Positions 1-7,944 of a stretch of DNA of 18,373 bases are shown here, one piece after another. Both the position numbers and the translations under genes were made by a program. The stretch's first letter is position 1, and the number at the start of each line of letters is the position of its first letter. Location of the stretch: positions 1-18,373 of the forward strand of contig JAACJP010000107.1 in assembly GCA_013368375.1 (NCBI GenBank), read 5' to 3'. This DNA is from Tricholomella constricta (Eukaryota; Basidiomycota; Agaricomycetes; Agaricales; Lyophyllaceae). A model generated the notes under the pieces. It made no database searches, had not been told where the DNA came from, and saw nothing but the letters and a program-made list of their open reading frames with translations.

Positions 1-51
1 AATATTTATTTTTTTTTTAATATTTTATTTTTTTTAATATAAAATTAATAT

Positions 52-123
52 TGATCCTTATCAGAATTGAACTGATCCTAGCTCCGTGAAGGGGAGCTGT
101 ACGAACCACTATACTAAAGGACC
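52..123 (-). tRNA. trnE: tRNA-Glu (UUC)
   Basis: A full cloverleaf folds on the minus strand: a 7-bp acceptor (GGTCCTT/AAGGATC with one G-U), a 4-bp D stem GTAT/GTAC, a 5-bp anticodon stem GCTCC/GGAGC and a T arm ATCAG-TTCAATT-CTGAT. The discriminator is A. The 7-nt anticodon loop is CCTTCAC, which places TTC as the anticodon and so reads Glu codons. Odd: position 33, nearly always U, is C here. It is the outermost of six minus-strand tRNAs at the left end. Confidence 0.92.
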
Positions 124-169
124 TTTAAATTTTTATAGAACTACGAACTAATAACTAATAACTAGTAAC

Positions 170-254
170 TACGAACAAAGAGACTCGAACTCTTAAGGGA
201 TACCTCCCACTTCTGCTTAAGAGAAGATTGTTTACCAAATTTCAACATGTTCGC
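170..254 (-). tRNA. trnL: tRNA-Leu (UAA)
   Basis: A class II tRNA on the minus strand. The acceptor is GCGAACA/TGTTCGT with a closing G-U. The anticodon stem is CTTCT/AGAAG around loop CTTAAGC, giving anticodon TAA (Leu UUR codons). There is a long variable arm with GGGA/TCCC, and the T arm is AAGAG-TTCGAGT-CTCTT. The DNA just past its 3' end (139-175 in window terms) repeats short pieces of the acceptor sequence (CTACGAAC) with ACTAGTAACTA motifs, which recur elsewhere in the window. Confidence 0.94.
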
Positions 255-928
255 TATAATTTTTAACCACATTGTTCCCAAATATTCATTTAAAATTTAA
301 AAAGGATGATATAACTACGAAGTTTACAAAGAAAAAAGAAATCACTTGTTATTTTTTATTTAAAATAAGTATATTTCAAATATCTAATTTTAAGCGAATT
401 TTTTTTTTATATTATTTAAATAGAACAATTTTTCTCTCCAATTTTTTTTTTAATAGTAAAAAAAAAAAACTAGAAAATATTCATATACTCAAAGAACAAA
501 GAAAAGTAAGAGTCTTATTCAGCACCTCTCCACATGAAGACGACAATCTTCAATCATAAACATAAAAAGAAGAGGAAGAAAGTTCTGTTATCTATTTTTA
601 AATTTTTATTGACTTTGGCTAAAAACTTAAATATAAAATTTAAATTTTCTTTTTTAAAGCTTGTCGATTACTCCTTAACTCCTGCGGGTTATATATTTTT
701 CTTCTCCTCCGCAGCTCCGCAGCTCTGCAGCTCCGCAGCTCTGCAGCTCCGCAGCTACAGAGCTGCGCAGCTACGCAGAGGAAAGGCTCTGTTCCTCCGC
801 AATTAAACCGCAGAAGAAGGGATAGGAAGAAAGGAAAAAGTAAGAGTAAGGAAAAAGTGTAATTAAAATTTAAAACAGAATCACAATATAAAGAATCGCA
901 AACGCAACTAATATAAAATAAATTTTTT
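255..928. other. Non-coding spacer, trnL to trnN
   Basis: I see no credible gene in this A+T-rich spacer. Open frames here are runs of Lys/Phe/Asn codons from homopolymers, or come from the GC-rich repeat at 710-780. Nothing resembles a known mitochondrial protein or RNA. Confidence 0.6.
710..780. repeat. GC-rich tandem repeat cluster (8-bp unit)
   Basis: Alternating 8-bp units GCAGCTCC and GCAGCTCT occur about six times, followed by diverged units (GCAGCTAC, GAGCTGCG). The cluster is strikingly G+C-rich in an A+T-rich spacer and can form several AGCT-centred hairpins. Similar units recur at 7445-7479 (GCAGCTTC). Confidence 0.85.
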
Positions 929-1001
929 AGGCCTTAAGAGGATTCGAACCCCTGTAGAAAGTATTAACAGTACCTCGCTTAAACCACTCAGCCATAAGAC
1001 C
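929..1001 (-). tRNA. trnN: tRNA-Asn (GUU)
   Basis: A minus-strand cloverleaf with acceptor GGTCTTA/TAAGGCC, a D arm beginning GCTGAGTGGTTT, anticodon stem AGGTA/TACTT around loop CTGTTAA (anticodon GTT), and T arm AGGGG-TTCGAAT-CCTCT. The D arm looks Ser/Leu-like, but the short 5-nt variable region and the GTT anticodon make this tRNA-Asn. The discriminator comes out as T, which is unusual. Confidence 0.9.
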
Positions 1002-1596
1002 TTTAATTAGTTAATAAATAAAATAAATCATACTTTAATATCAAATAAACTTTATTTTATTTTTTTTTCTTTCTCTTTTAATTATTTTTATTTTTATTTT
1101 TCCCCCTAATTTGCGTACCTATTATTTTTTTTTTCTACTTTATTTTTATTAAAATATTTTCAGTAAAAATAAATTTCTATTATTATTAAATTTACTTAAT
1201 TTAATAATTGCGCTATTGCTGCTTGTTATTTGCTTATTTTAAGCTTAAAAAAATTTTTTTTTTTAGAATCTTTCAACTTAAAATTAATTTTGTAACAAAA
1301 GTGCTTTTTTTTTTTAATTAAAACGTGCTTAAATAAAACTTTTCTTTTTATTCTACTCATTATTTCTTTTTAAGCAAAAAATAAATAAATAAAAAACTCT
1401 TTACACTAAATCTAATTTAAATAATTCTAAGTTGAAGAAGAAGAAGAAGAAGAAGAAGAAGAAGAAGAAGAAGAAGAAGAAGAAGAAGAAGAAGAAGAAG
1501 AAGAAGAAAAAATAGAAGAAGAAGTAAAAGTAGAAGTAAAAGAAATTTAAACCTTATAAATAACATTTTTAATTTAAATAAATTTTATCTGGTGTA
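1002..1596. other. Non-coding spacer with a (GAA) microsatellite
   Basis: A+T-rich sequence with long T and A runs and no credible gene. The only structured element is the GAA repeat at 1434-1508. Confidence 0.6.
1434..1508. repeat. (GAA)25 microsatellite
   Basis: Twenty-five uninterrupted GAA triplets, followed by degenerate GAAGTAAAA-type units to about 1552. One strand is pure purine and the other pure pyrimidine, so the tract could adopt a triplex-type structure. No gene overlaps it. Confidence 0.95.
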
Positions 1597-1671
1597 CACG
1601 GTAGGCGCGACTCGAACGCGCAATATTTCTCCCACCCAAAAGGAGCGACTGGCCAATTTGTCATCCACCGT
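1597..1671 (-). tRNA. trnP: tRNA-Pro (UGG)
   Basis: A minus-strand cloverleaf with acceptor ACGGTGG/CTACCGT (one G-U), a 3-bp D stem GAC/GTC, anticodon stem CTCCT/GGGAG around loop TTTGGGT (anticodon TGG), and a GC-strong T arm GCGCG-TTCGAGT-CGCGC. The variable region is 7 nt, slightly longer than usual. Confidence 0.93.
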
Positions 1672-1982
1672 CAAAATTTTTTATTCTTTATAAAAATAGA
1701 AAATTTTAAGATAAAGAAACGATTATATGTAAACATAACTTAAATTTTTAATAGTCAGACTCAGGCTATTAAACCAATACAAATACAAAACACACTCATC
1801 CTTATTTCTTATAATTTATTTAGTGATTGTTCTTTTTTTTTTTTACAAATAAATAAATATATCTTTAATTATTTTTTTTATATTTAATTATAATAATTAG
1901 TCCTTATAATCAAATCAAATATACTACTTTTATAGTTTTTTAATGCTATAATAATTAAATATAAATATTCTAGCTTTATAAA
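1672..1982. other. Non-coding spacer, trnP to trnS
   Basis: A+T-rich sequence without a supportable gene, repeat array or RNA fold. Confidence 0.55.
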
Positions 1983-2069
1983 CGGGCACTGTGAGATTCG
2001 AACTCACGACTTTTTGTAAAGTAATCGTTTTCAAGACGAACGCCATAAACCAGACTCGACCAAATGCCC
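1983..2069 (-). tRNA. trnS: tRNA-Ser (UGA)
   Basis: A class II tRNA on the minus strand with acceptor GGGCATT/AGTGCCC, anticodon loop CTTGAAA (anticodon TGA, UCN codons) closed by TCGT/ACGA, an extended variable arm, and T arm GTGAG-TTCGAAT-CTCAC. The long variable arm is what the Ser family should have. Confidence 0.93.
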
Positions 2070-2701
2070 TTTTAAAATTTTTATTTTATAAATAAATGTT
2101 TAACTAATTATTTTCTCCACTTTTAAGTTAATTTAATTCTTGCTTCTATTTTTTTTTTGTTTTCCGTAGGTTCCGTAGGTCTAGGTCTAGGTCTAGAAAA
2201 ATAATCTACTAATTTAAATTTATTTAAATTAATTACTAATAATTGTATGTTTACATAGTTATTATAATAAAAAAGGTATTGTTTAAATTTTATGATTTAA
2301 ATTATAGTTAGGATAGGTATTTTATTTTTTCCATAGCCATAGTCATAGCCATAGTCATAGTAGTGTAGGACTCCTTTATATTTTTATCCTTTTTATCTTT
2401 TTTTTTCCCTTCCTGCGGGGTTGCGGAGCCTTTATCTTTTATTTTTACCCTTTTTTTCTTCTACTTCTGGTATAAAGGTTTAATGGATAGTTAAAGGAAG
2501 AAAAGGAAAAGAGTACATTAAAATTTAAAATATTTTAGTTAAAAGAAAAGAATTTTAAGTAAAGATTTGTTTATTTAAACGCACTTGTATTTTAATAAAA
2601 AGTATAAATTAAAAAAAAAAATAATAATTAATTCAATTATTAATTTTTATATTTTATATTCTAATAAGAAATAAAGAGAAAAAATTATTTTTACTTTTGA
2701 T
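2070..2701. other. Non-coding spacer with short tandem repeats
   Basis: No gene is seen. It contains CCGTAGGT/CTAGGT units at 2164-2196 and alternating CATAGC/CATAGT units at 2331-2362, plus a small GC-rich patch near 2413-2430. Confidence 0.55.
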
Positions 2702-2774
2702 TAAGACCTAAGGGAGTTGAACCCTTATAATATCCATTATGAGCGAACTGCATTAACCATTATGCTAAAGTCTT
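2702..2774 (-). tRNA. trnM: tRNA-Met (CAU)
   Basis: A minus-strand cloverleaf with acceptor AAGACTT/AGGTCTT, D stem GCAT/ATGC, anticodon loop CTCATAA (anticodon CAT) and T arm AAGGG-TTCAACT-CCCTT. The anticodon stem GTTCG/TGGAT is weak, with three G-U pairs. The sequence alone does not settle initiator versus elongator, and a CAT anticodon could in principle be modified to read Ile AUA. It is the last minus-strand gene before the switch to plus-strand genes. Confidence 0.9.
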
Positions 2775-3383
2775 TAAAATAAAAGTTATTTAACTTTAAG
2801 ATTTATATAGTAAATTAATGTAAAATTATGAAATATAATTATAAATAATCAATTCTATTTCTTCTTTTAAAGCTTTTAAAGATTAAATAAAAGTTTATTT
2901 AATTTTTATTTACTTTTTACATAAATAAAAAACTAGTACCTACGGTCTTATATATTTATATTAGATAGAAATTAACACTACCATAAGCCTTATCTTCTAC
3001 AAAGATAAAGAAGAAAAGGATAAGATATGTAGAAAAGGATAAAAATGTAGAAAAAGTCATTAGCTGTGCATTTTTTCACATGTGCATAGCGAGCATAACA
3101 CAGGCTCCGCGCTCTCGCACCATCGCAATCTGTGGCACCGAAAAATAAGAAATAAAGAGAAAAAATTATTTAGAAGTTTGTAAAATAGACTAGGAAAAAT
3201 AAAAAAGAGAAAAACTTACAGAAAAAATATTAAATTTAAGTAAAAAAAAAAGTGAAGTAAATATAAAAAATTATTAAATCTTTAATTAAAAATAAATAAT
3301 TAATAAAATATTATAACCAAGAAATAAATAATTAAAAATTATAAAAGTAGTTAAGTTTAAAACCTTAAATTTTGTTTAAATTA
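2775..3383. other. Divergent intergenic region between trnM (-) and trnI (+)
   Basis: Genes point away from this 609-bp spacer on both sides. It has no open frame of interest. It holds an isolated mixed-composition, GC-richer block at about 3058-3140 containing a hairpin (3061-3088: GCTGTGCA pairing with TGCATAGC, one G-T), and the upstream duplicated segment starts at 3312. A bidirectional promoter or replication start would fit here, but I see no motif that proves it. Confidence 0.5.
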
Positions 3384-3387
3384 AAGC
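3312..3387 (+). repeat. Duplicated segment, copy A (upstream of trnI)
   Basis: These 76 bases are identical, base for base by eye, to 7579-7654. The segment runs up to and into the first four bases of trnI. Together with the tRNA body and a 36-base downstream block (3573-3608 = 7746-7781) it marks a duplication that carried trnI and its surroundings to a site upstream of cob. Confidence 0.93.
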
Positions 3388-3454
3388 TTATAATTTAATG
3401 GTAGAATAATTTCTTGATGAGGAATCTGTAGAAGTTCAAATCTTCTTGGGCTTA
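3384..3454 (+). tRNA. trnI: tRNA-Ile (GAU)
   Basis: A plus-strand cloverleaf with acceptor AAGCTTA/TGGGCTT (two T-G pairs), D loop with the conserved GG, anticodon stem ATTTC/GGAAT around loop TTGATGA (anticodon GAT), and T arm AGAAG-TTCAAAT-CTTCT. All stems close. This is the intact member of a duplicated pair; the copy at 7668-7738 has lost several conserved features. It is the first plus-strand gene after the divergent spacer. Confidence 0.92.
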
Positions 3455-3474
3455 ATTAAAATAAAATAATAATA

Positions 3475-3571
3475 CGCGCGCTACGCGAATATTAAAAATA
3501 AAAAATTTAATAAGATGTGACGCTCCGCGCTACGCGCTACGCGCTACGCGTTACGCGCTACGCGCTACGCG
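3475..3571. repeat. GC cluster with CTACGCG 7-bp units
   Basis: A first CGCGCGCTACGCG block (3475-3487) is followed by an A+T linker and then six or so near-perfect 7-bp units CTACGCG (3521-3571, one with TTACGCG). Each CGCGTAGCGCG-like step is near-palindromic. The cluster lies exactly between sequence blocks that are nearly adjacent in the second copy of the duplication, so it looks like an insertion into copy A. Confidence 0.85.
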
Positions 3572-3572
3572 A

Positions 3573-3608
3573 AAATAAATAAACATATATAGTTATAGTG
3601 TCAAACTA
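3573..3608 (+). repeat. Duplicated segment, copy A (downstream block)
   Basis: Thirty-six bases identical to 7746-7781. In copy B this block follows the tRNA-like sequence after about 7 bases; here it is separated from trnI by roughly 118 bases that include the GC cluster. Confidence 0.9.
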
Positions 3609-3628
3609 TTTTACAGGAATTCTTCTTG

Positions 3629-3705
3629 TTCGTAGATTCGTAGATTCGTAGATTCGTAGATTCGTAGATTCATAGATTCGTAGTTCGTAGATTCGTAGGT
3701 CTGTA
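3629..3705. repeat. ATTCGTAG tandem repeat (8-bp unit)
   Basis: About nine units of ATTCGTAG, some shortened to TTCGTAG or carrying ATTCATAG. The core GTTCGTAG also matches the 3' end of trnL with its flank (read on the minus strand at 169-176), suggesting a shared repeat family. Confidence 0.85.
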
Positions 3706-4204
3706 GAAAGATGTCAACTCCTCTTCCTCCTCCTTTTATCTGTGTAGGTGCATAGGTGCTAAAAGCGTAAAAATTTAAAATATAACAATAGGACCGTAGA
3801 ACCTTCCTTAAAAAACTCCTTTATCTTGTGCTTGTGGAAGAAAAAAAGCTCGCGGTTCTGAGTCGACAACTTTGCATTCCATAAGAGTAGGTCCGCAGGC
3901 CGTTGGACCACGCTCTTCACTCTTCACTCCGCGCTCTTCACTCTTCACTTCGCGCCTCGCACGAGGGGAAAGATAGAAGAAGTATAAACCAATAGGTGAA
4001 AAGAAAAAGTACTTTACAACTAATATTTTCTTTTGTTTGTATGGTTACTTAAAGAGTTATACTTAATTTTAATTAATATACTTATATATTTTATCTTTTA
4101 ATTAAAAATTTAAAAATTTAAATTAAAAAACTTATAACCTAGGATTAGCTAAAAAAAATTTTAAATAATTAAATTTAAAATATAAGTCAATTGAACTACT
4201 TTCT

Positions 4205-4272
4205 TTTCTTATTCTTATTCTTATTCTTATTCTTATTTTTATTCTTATTTTTATTCTTATTCTTATTCTTAT
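4205..4272. repeat. TTATTC tandem repeat (6-bp unit)
   Basis: About eleven copies of a 6-bp unit TTATTC, with two TTATTT variants. Confidence 0.9.
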
Positions 4273-4718
4273 TTCCTCCTTTTTTTACCTATCCTTTTAA
4301 TCCTTTTATTGTGGAGTGGGGAGCCACGAAGCGCGAAGCCGCAAAGCCTTTGGGTAGACTAAAAGGGAGGAGTATTTCTATGATACTAAGACCCGGCGGT
4401 CCTACTGTTTTATAGTCTTACGATCCAATAGTCCTATGGTTTTATGGAAAAACGGAAGGAAGAAGTGAAGAAAAGAGAAAGGACTTAACAAAAGTCTACT
4501 TATCTCTCTTGTATTTACTTTCGAATATAGGTAAATCTTCTACTTCTATAAAAGCTAGTAACAGGATTTACTTCCATATATAAATTGATAAGGAAGGAGA
4601 GGAGATGAATAAATTGACTATTAAAAAAACTCCTCTCTATTTGTTTATTAAACTTATTTTTTTTTAGATATCATTCAATTTAAGTGAACGCACTTTATTC
4701 GTACTTTGTACTTCATAT

Positions 4719-4760
4719 TTCGTAGTTACTAGTTACTAGTTCGTATTTACTAGTAAGTAC
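4719..4760. repeat. ACTAGTTACT dispersed element
   Basis: The 17 bases at 4719-4735 (TTCGTAGTTACTAGTTA) are identical, on the opposite strand, to 159-175 next to trnL. The self-complementary core TTACTAGTAA recurs at 4748-4755 and in related form near 11493, 11625 and 17944. Confidence 0.75.
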
Positions 4761-5280
4761 TTCGTACAGAACTTAAATTACCTTAAAAAAATAAAAAAGC
4801 AAAATAGTTTAAAAATCTAGTTAAAATATAAAAAAAAATCATTATAATTTTTAAATATTCTAGTTAAAAAAAATTTTTTTTAATTCTAACTTTTACTTAT
4901 ATCTATTTCTTTAGTGTTAGTGACTTTTATTTGTTCAACAACTTAAATTCTTTTTTTATATTTAAAGAATTTCTTTTTTAAATTTTAATCAATCTATGAT
5001 GTAAAGGCTATATAAATAATATCTTTTACTTTCCCTTTTATTATATTATTTTGTAATAATATTTCAATTATTTCAAAGATATAAAGATACTATTGAAGTA
5101 TCGTATTTATAATAAAAATACAAGCCCGAAGGGAGTAGAATTTAGATCTTTTTATGTAATAGCTTAAGGGTCTAACTATTAAATTTAAAATTATCTAAAT
5201 CCAATAAGGACCCTCTACCTACCTGCAAAAAAAAAGCTAAGCGCGGATCTTATCTTTCCTTTTACCTCTGACCTCTGCAG

Positions 5281-5304
5281 CTGCAGGCCGTAGGAGCGCA
5301 GGCC
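5281..5304. repeat. GC-rich dispersed repeat, copy 1
   Basis: Contains the 15-mer GTAGGAGCGCAGGCC (5290-5304), preceded by another GCAGGCC. The exact reverse complement of that 15-mer occurs at 17319-17333. Looser relatives are at 3887-3909 and 10008-10029. Confidence 0.8.
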
Positions 5305-5615
5305 ATAATAAAAAAAGGATTTGTGCTTGTGAAGAAGGACAGGAGTCATAGGAGTCACAGCTATCCGTAGGCAGCCTCTTAGGCAGCCGTAGGCACTCGT
5401 AAGCTAGAAAAAGGAGTTCATGATTCCTTTTTATTTTTAATTAAAAATTTAAGAGTATAAAACACAGATTTAATTAATTAAAAATACTAAAAAAGAAAGG
5501 ATCTAATAATTTTTATACATATATTGTTTAAGTAATAAATATTTTAATTAAATAATTTAAATTGCATAAAAAAAAAAGATCTAAAGAATTAAAGTAGAGT
5601 ATTAGGATAATAACT

Positions 5616-5631
5616 TGATATAATATCTTGG
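5616..5631 (+). promoter_or_regulatory. Candidate conserved element upstream of nad1
   Basis: TGATATAATATCTTGG lies about 100 bases before the nad1 start and matches 15 of 16 bases with 7945-7960, about 120 bases before cob. The core GATAT-A-ATATC is an inverted repeat. A role as promoter or RNA-processing site is inference from position and conservation only. Confidence 0.4.
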
Positions 5632-5731
5632 CTGTAAACTAAATTATAGCGATTTCATTAATAATTATATAAAATAATAAAAAATATAAAATGTAATGAG
5701 AAATAAGAAAAAAAATAATAAAAATATCAAA

Positions 5732-6748
5732 ATGAATACTAATAATTTATTTTTAACAGTTATAGGACTTCTTCTTAATTTAATAGATGTTTTAGCTGTA
5801 ATTTTACCTATCTTGTTGGCGGTTGCTTTTATGACTATTATAGAAAGAAAACAATTAGCTGCTCATCAAAGAAGAGTAGGTCCTAATACAGTAGGGTATT
5901 ACGGAGTTCTTCAACCTTTTGCTGATGCATTAAAACTAATTTTAAAGGAAACAGTAATACCATCTCAATCTAACAAAGTTTTATTTTATTTAGCGCCAGT
6001 TTCTACATTAGTATTTAGTTTATTAGGTTGGGGTATAATTCCCTTTGGTCAAGGTTTAGCTTTATCTGATTTTTCATTAGGTGTATTATATACTTTTGCA
6101 TTATCATCATTAGGAGTTTATGGTGTATTATTAGCAGGTTGGTCTGCTAACTCTAAATATGCTTTTTTAGGTTCTCTAAGATCTACTGCAGCTATGATTT
6201 CTTATGAGTTAATTTTAAGTTCAGCTATTTTAATAATAATTTTATTAACAGGTTCCTTAAATTTCACTACAATAATGGAAAGCCAACAATGTATTTGGTT
6301 TATTTTTCCATTATTACCAGTATTTATTTTTTATTTTATTTCTATTTTAGCTGAAACTTCTAGAACACCTTTTGATTTACAAGAGGCTGAATCTGAATTA
6401 GTTGCTGGTTTTTTTACTGAACATTCTTCAGTTCCATTTGTATTCTTCTTCCTTGGGGAATATTCTTCTATAGTCTTATTTAGTTGTTTAACTTCTATTT
6501 TCTTCTTAGGAGGATATAATTTACCTGAAATATTCTTAAATGAATCTTTTATAAATTTACAAGCTATTGTATTAGGTTTAAAAACTTGTATTTTCTGTTT
6601 CTTCTTTGTATGGTTTAGAGCCACTTTACCAAGATTAAGATATGATCAGTTAATCGATTTGTGCTGGTTAAATCTATTACCAGTGGCTGTAGCCTTTATT
6701 ATATTAGTTCCAAGTATACTAGTGGCTTTCGATATTTCACCTTATTAA
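5732..6748 (+). CDS. nad1: NADH dehydrogenase subunit 1
   Basis: ND1 is a multi-pass inner-membrane subunit of respiratory complex I. It lies at the junction of membrane arm and matrix arm and helps form the ubiquinone channel. The protein shows the family hallmarks: an N-terminal membrane helix followed by ERKQLAAHQRRVGPN, then LQPFADALKL, a GWSANSKYAFLGSLR loop, and TPFDLQEAESELVAGF with acidic residues of the quinone region, ending in a C-terminal helix. I chose the ATG at 5732 (338 residues, the usual length). An upstream in-frame ATG at 5696 would add 12 residues rich in Lys and Asn, encoded by A-rich spacer-like DNA, and is less likely. There is no intron, no internal TGA, and the stop is TAA. 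It is flanked by long spacers, so cotranscription with cob is possible but not shown. Confidence 0.97.
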   Translation: MNTNNLFLTVIGLLLNLIDVLAVILPILLAVAFMTIIERKQLAAHQRRVGPNTVGYYGVLQPFADALKLILKETVIPSQSNKVLFYLAPVSTLVFSLLGWGIIPFGQGLALSDFSLGVLYTFALSSLGVYGVLLAGWSANSKYAFLGSLRSTAAMISYELILSSAILIIILLTGSLNFTTIMESQQCIWFIFPLLPVFIFYFISILAETSRTPFDLQEAESELVAGFFTEHSSVPFVFFFLGEYSSIVLFSCLTSIFFLGGYNLPEIFLNESFINLQAIVLGLKTCIFCFFFVWFRATLPRLRYDQLIDLCWLNLLPVAVAFIILVPSILVAFDISPY

Positions 6749-7444
6749 ACTATTAGAAATATTATTTATAATATTTAACTAATAATTTTTACTAAAAAAA
6801 ACAAATATAAAATATTGTAATAAAAGTATAATAGTGCAGAGCTATTAAGCAAAAAGCTTTTTACTAAAAAACAAAACTATTTTTATATGTTTATACCTTT
6901 ATATTCATTATTTACCCCCTATTTTCCTTTTGATATTAAAAGATAAAAAGTTAAAATTTTTTTAATCTTAGTACTTTTCCTTCGCCCTTCGAAAAAGAAA
7001 AAAAAAATAAAAAACTCAAGTATGGGTTTCTAGAACCTTAATATCTTTAATTATTAAAAGGTCTATCTTAATTTTTTAAAAATCAGCTTCTAAAAATTAA
7101 AAATTTTAATAAGTCTTACCAATAAGACAATTAGAAGAAAAGTAGAAAAAGAGATATACGACTTAAAATGGAAGATCGAATACGCTTTTATTTAACAAAA
7201 TTTGAATTTAAATATATCTCCCCCTACGCCCTACTAATAAAAAGAAAGAAATTAAAAATTATTAGTTTTCTTTTATTTTTAAATTTAAAAGATGCAAGAT
7301 AAACAATCCGATCCTTTGGTACTTAAATACTTAAATCTTTTTACTCAATTCATCCTTTACTATCCTTTAGCTTTAAAAAAATTCACTCTATTCATCATAT
7401 CCTTTACTTCTCTCTATATAGCTAGACTTAGCTCCGGAAGGCTC

Positions 7445-7479
7445 CGTGCTTCGCAGCTTCGCAGCTTCGCAGCTCTGCA
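7445..7479. repeat. GCAGCTTC GC-rich repeat
   Basis: Four 8-bp units of the form GCAGCTTC/GCAGCTCT, the same family as the cluster at 710-780. Confidence 0.75.
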
Positions 7480-7578
7480 GAAAGAAAAAAAAAGAAGAAA
7501 AAGGAGAAAAAAAAAGAAATTACATTTAAAATTGTTTAAAGATAGGGATATTTTAATAGCTTAAATTAATATAAAAAC

Positions 7579-7781
7579 TATAACCAAGAAATAAATAATT
7601 AAAAATTATAAAAGTAGTTAAGTTTAAAACCTTAAATTTTGTTTAAATTAAAGCCCATATTAAATTAAAGCCCATAATTTAATTGTAGAATAATTTCTTG
7701 ATATGGAATCTGTAGAAGTTTAAATCTTCTTGAGCTTAATTAAAGAAATAAATAAACATATATAGTTATAGTGTCAAACTA
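7579..7781 (+). repeat. Duplicated trnI segment, copy B
   Basis: The first 76 bases (7579-7654) are identical to 3312-3387 and the last 36 (7746-7781) to 3573-3608. Between them lies a diverged tRNA-Ile-like sequence. Copy B has a short internal tandem duplication of TTAAATTAAAGCCCATA at the tRNA 5' edge and lacks the GC cluster found in copy A. Confidence 0.92.
7668..7738 (+). pseudogene. Degenerate tRNA-Ile copy
   Basis: It aligns over all 71 bases with trnI at 3384-3454 and differs at seven positions. The changes put a C-A mismatch in the acceptor stem (AAGCCCA/TGAGCTT), remove one of the two D-loop Gs (GG to TG), turn the T-loop TTC into TTT, and alter anticodon-loop positions 37-38. The anticodon GAT and its stem are unchanged. 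Loss of the D-loop and T-loop contact bases suggests it no longer folds as a normal tRNA, though a relaxed mitochondrial tRNA cannot be excluded. Confidence 0.75.
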
Positions 7782-7944
7782 ATATAATTTAGTTAAATTA
7801 TATTTTTATAAGTAAAAAAAATTCGTTTCTTTTTACTAAAAATTTTATTATTTCCTTTCCTTTATCCTTTAAATAAATTATTTAAAGAAACTCTAATTAT
7901 TATAATGTAAATTATAATAATTTTAAAAAAAACTTTTTCTTTTG

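Larger units (their letters stand above)
3455..5731. other. Long non-coding region, trnI to nad1
   Basis: About 2.3 kb without a credible gene. It is dense in repeats: the GC cluster at 3475-3571, ATTCGTAG units at 3629-3705, TCTTCACT units near 3911-3950, TTATTC units at 4205-4272, an ACTAGTTACT element at 4719-4760 and a GC-rich dispersed repeat at 5281-5304. The open frame around 4191-4415 is an artefact of the TTATTC repeat (Leu-Phe alternation). Confidence 0.6.

Noticed and set aside
272..806. Two overlapping plus-strand open frames of about 90 codons.
   Set aside because: Composition follows homopolymers and the GCAGCT repeat; no motif, no family resemblance.
4191..4415. Open frame with a long Phe-Leu alternation resembling a membrane segment.
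   Set aside because: It is the translation of a 6-bp TTATTC tandem repeat.
5105..5215. Possible extra tRNA on the minus strand before nad1.
   Set aside because: No consistent acceptor, D and T arms could be closed around any anticodon loop; only an isolated GGGTC/GGACCC pairing is present.
6331..6624. Minus-strand open frame of 97 codons.
   Set aside because: It is the antisense shadow of nad1, with low-complexity Lys-rich sequence.
7800..7820. A TTATAAGTA-like sequence resembling the yeast mitochondrial promoter nonanucleotide.
   Set aside because: Similar A+T strings occur elsewhere in spacers (for example near 11919), and this fungus is not close enough to yeast to expect that motif.
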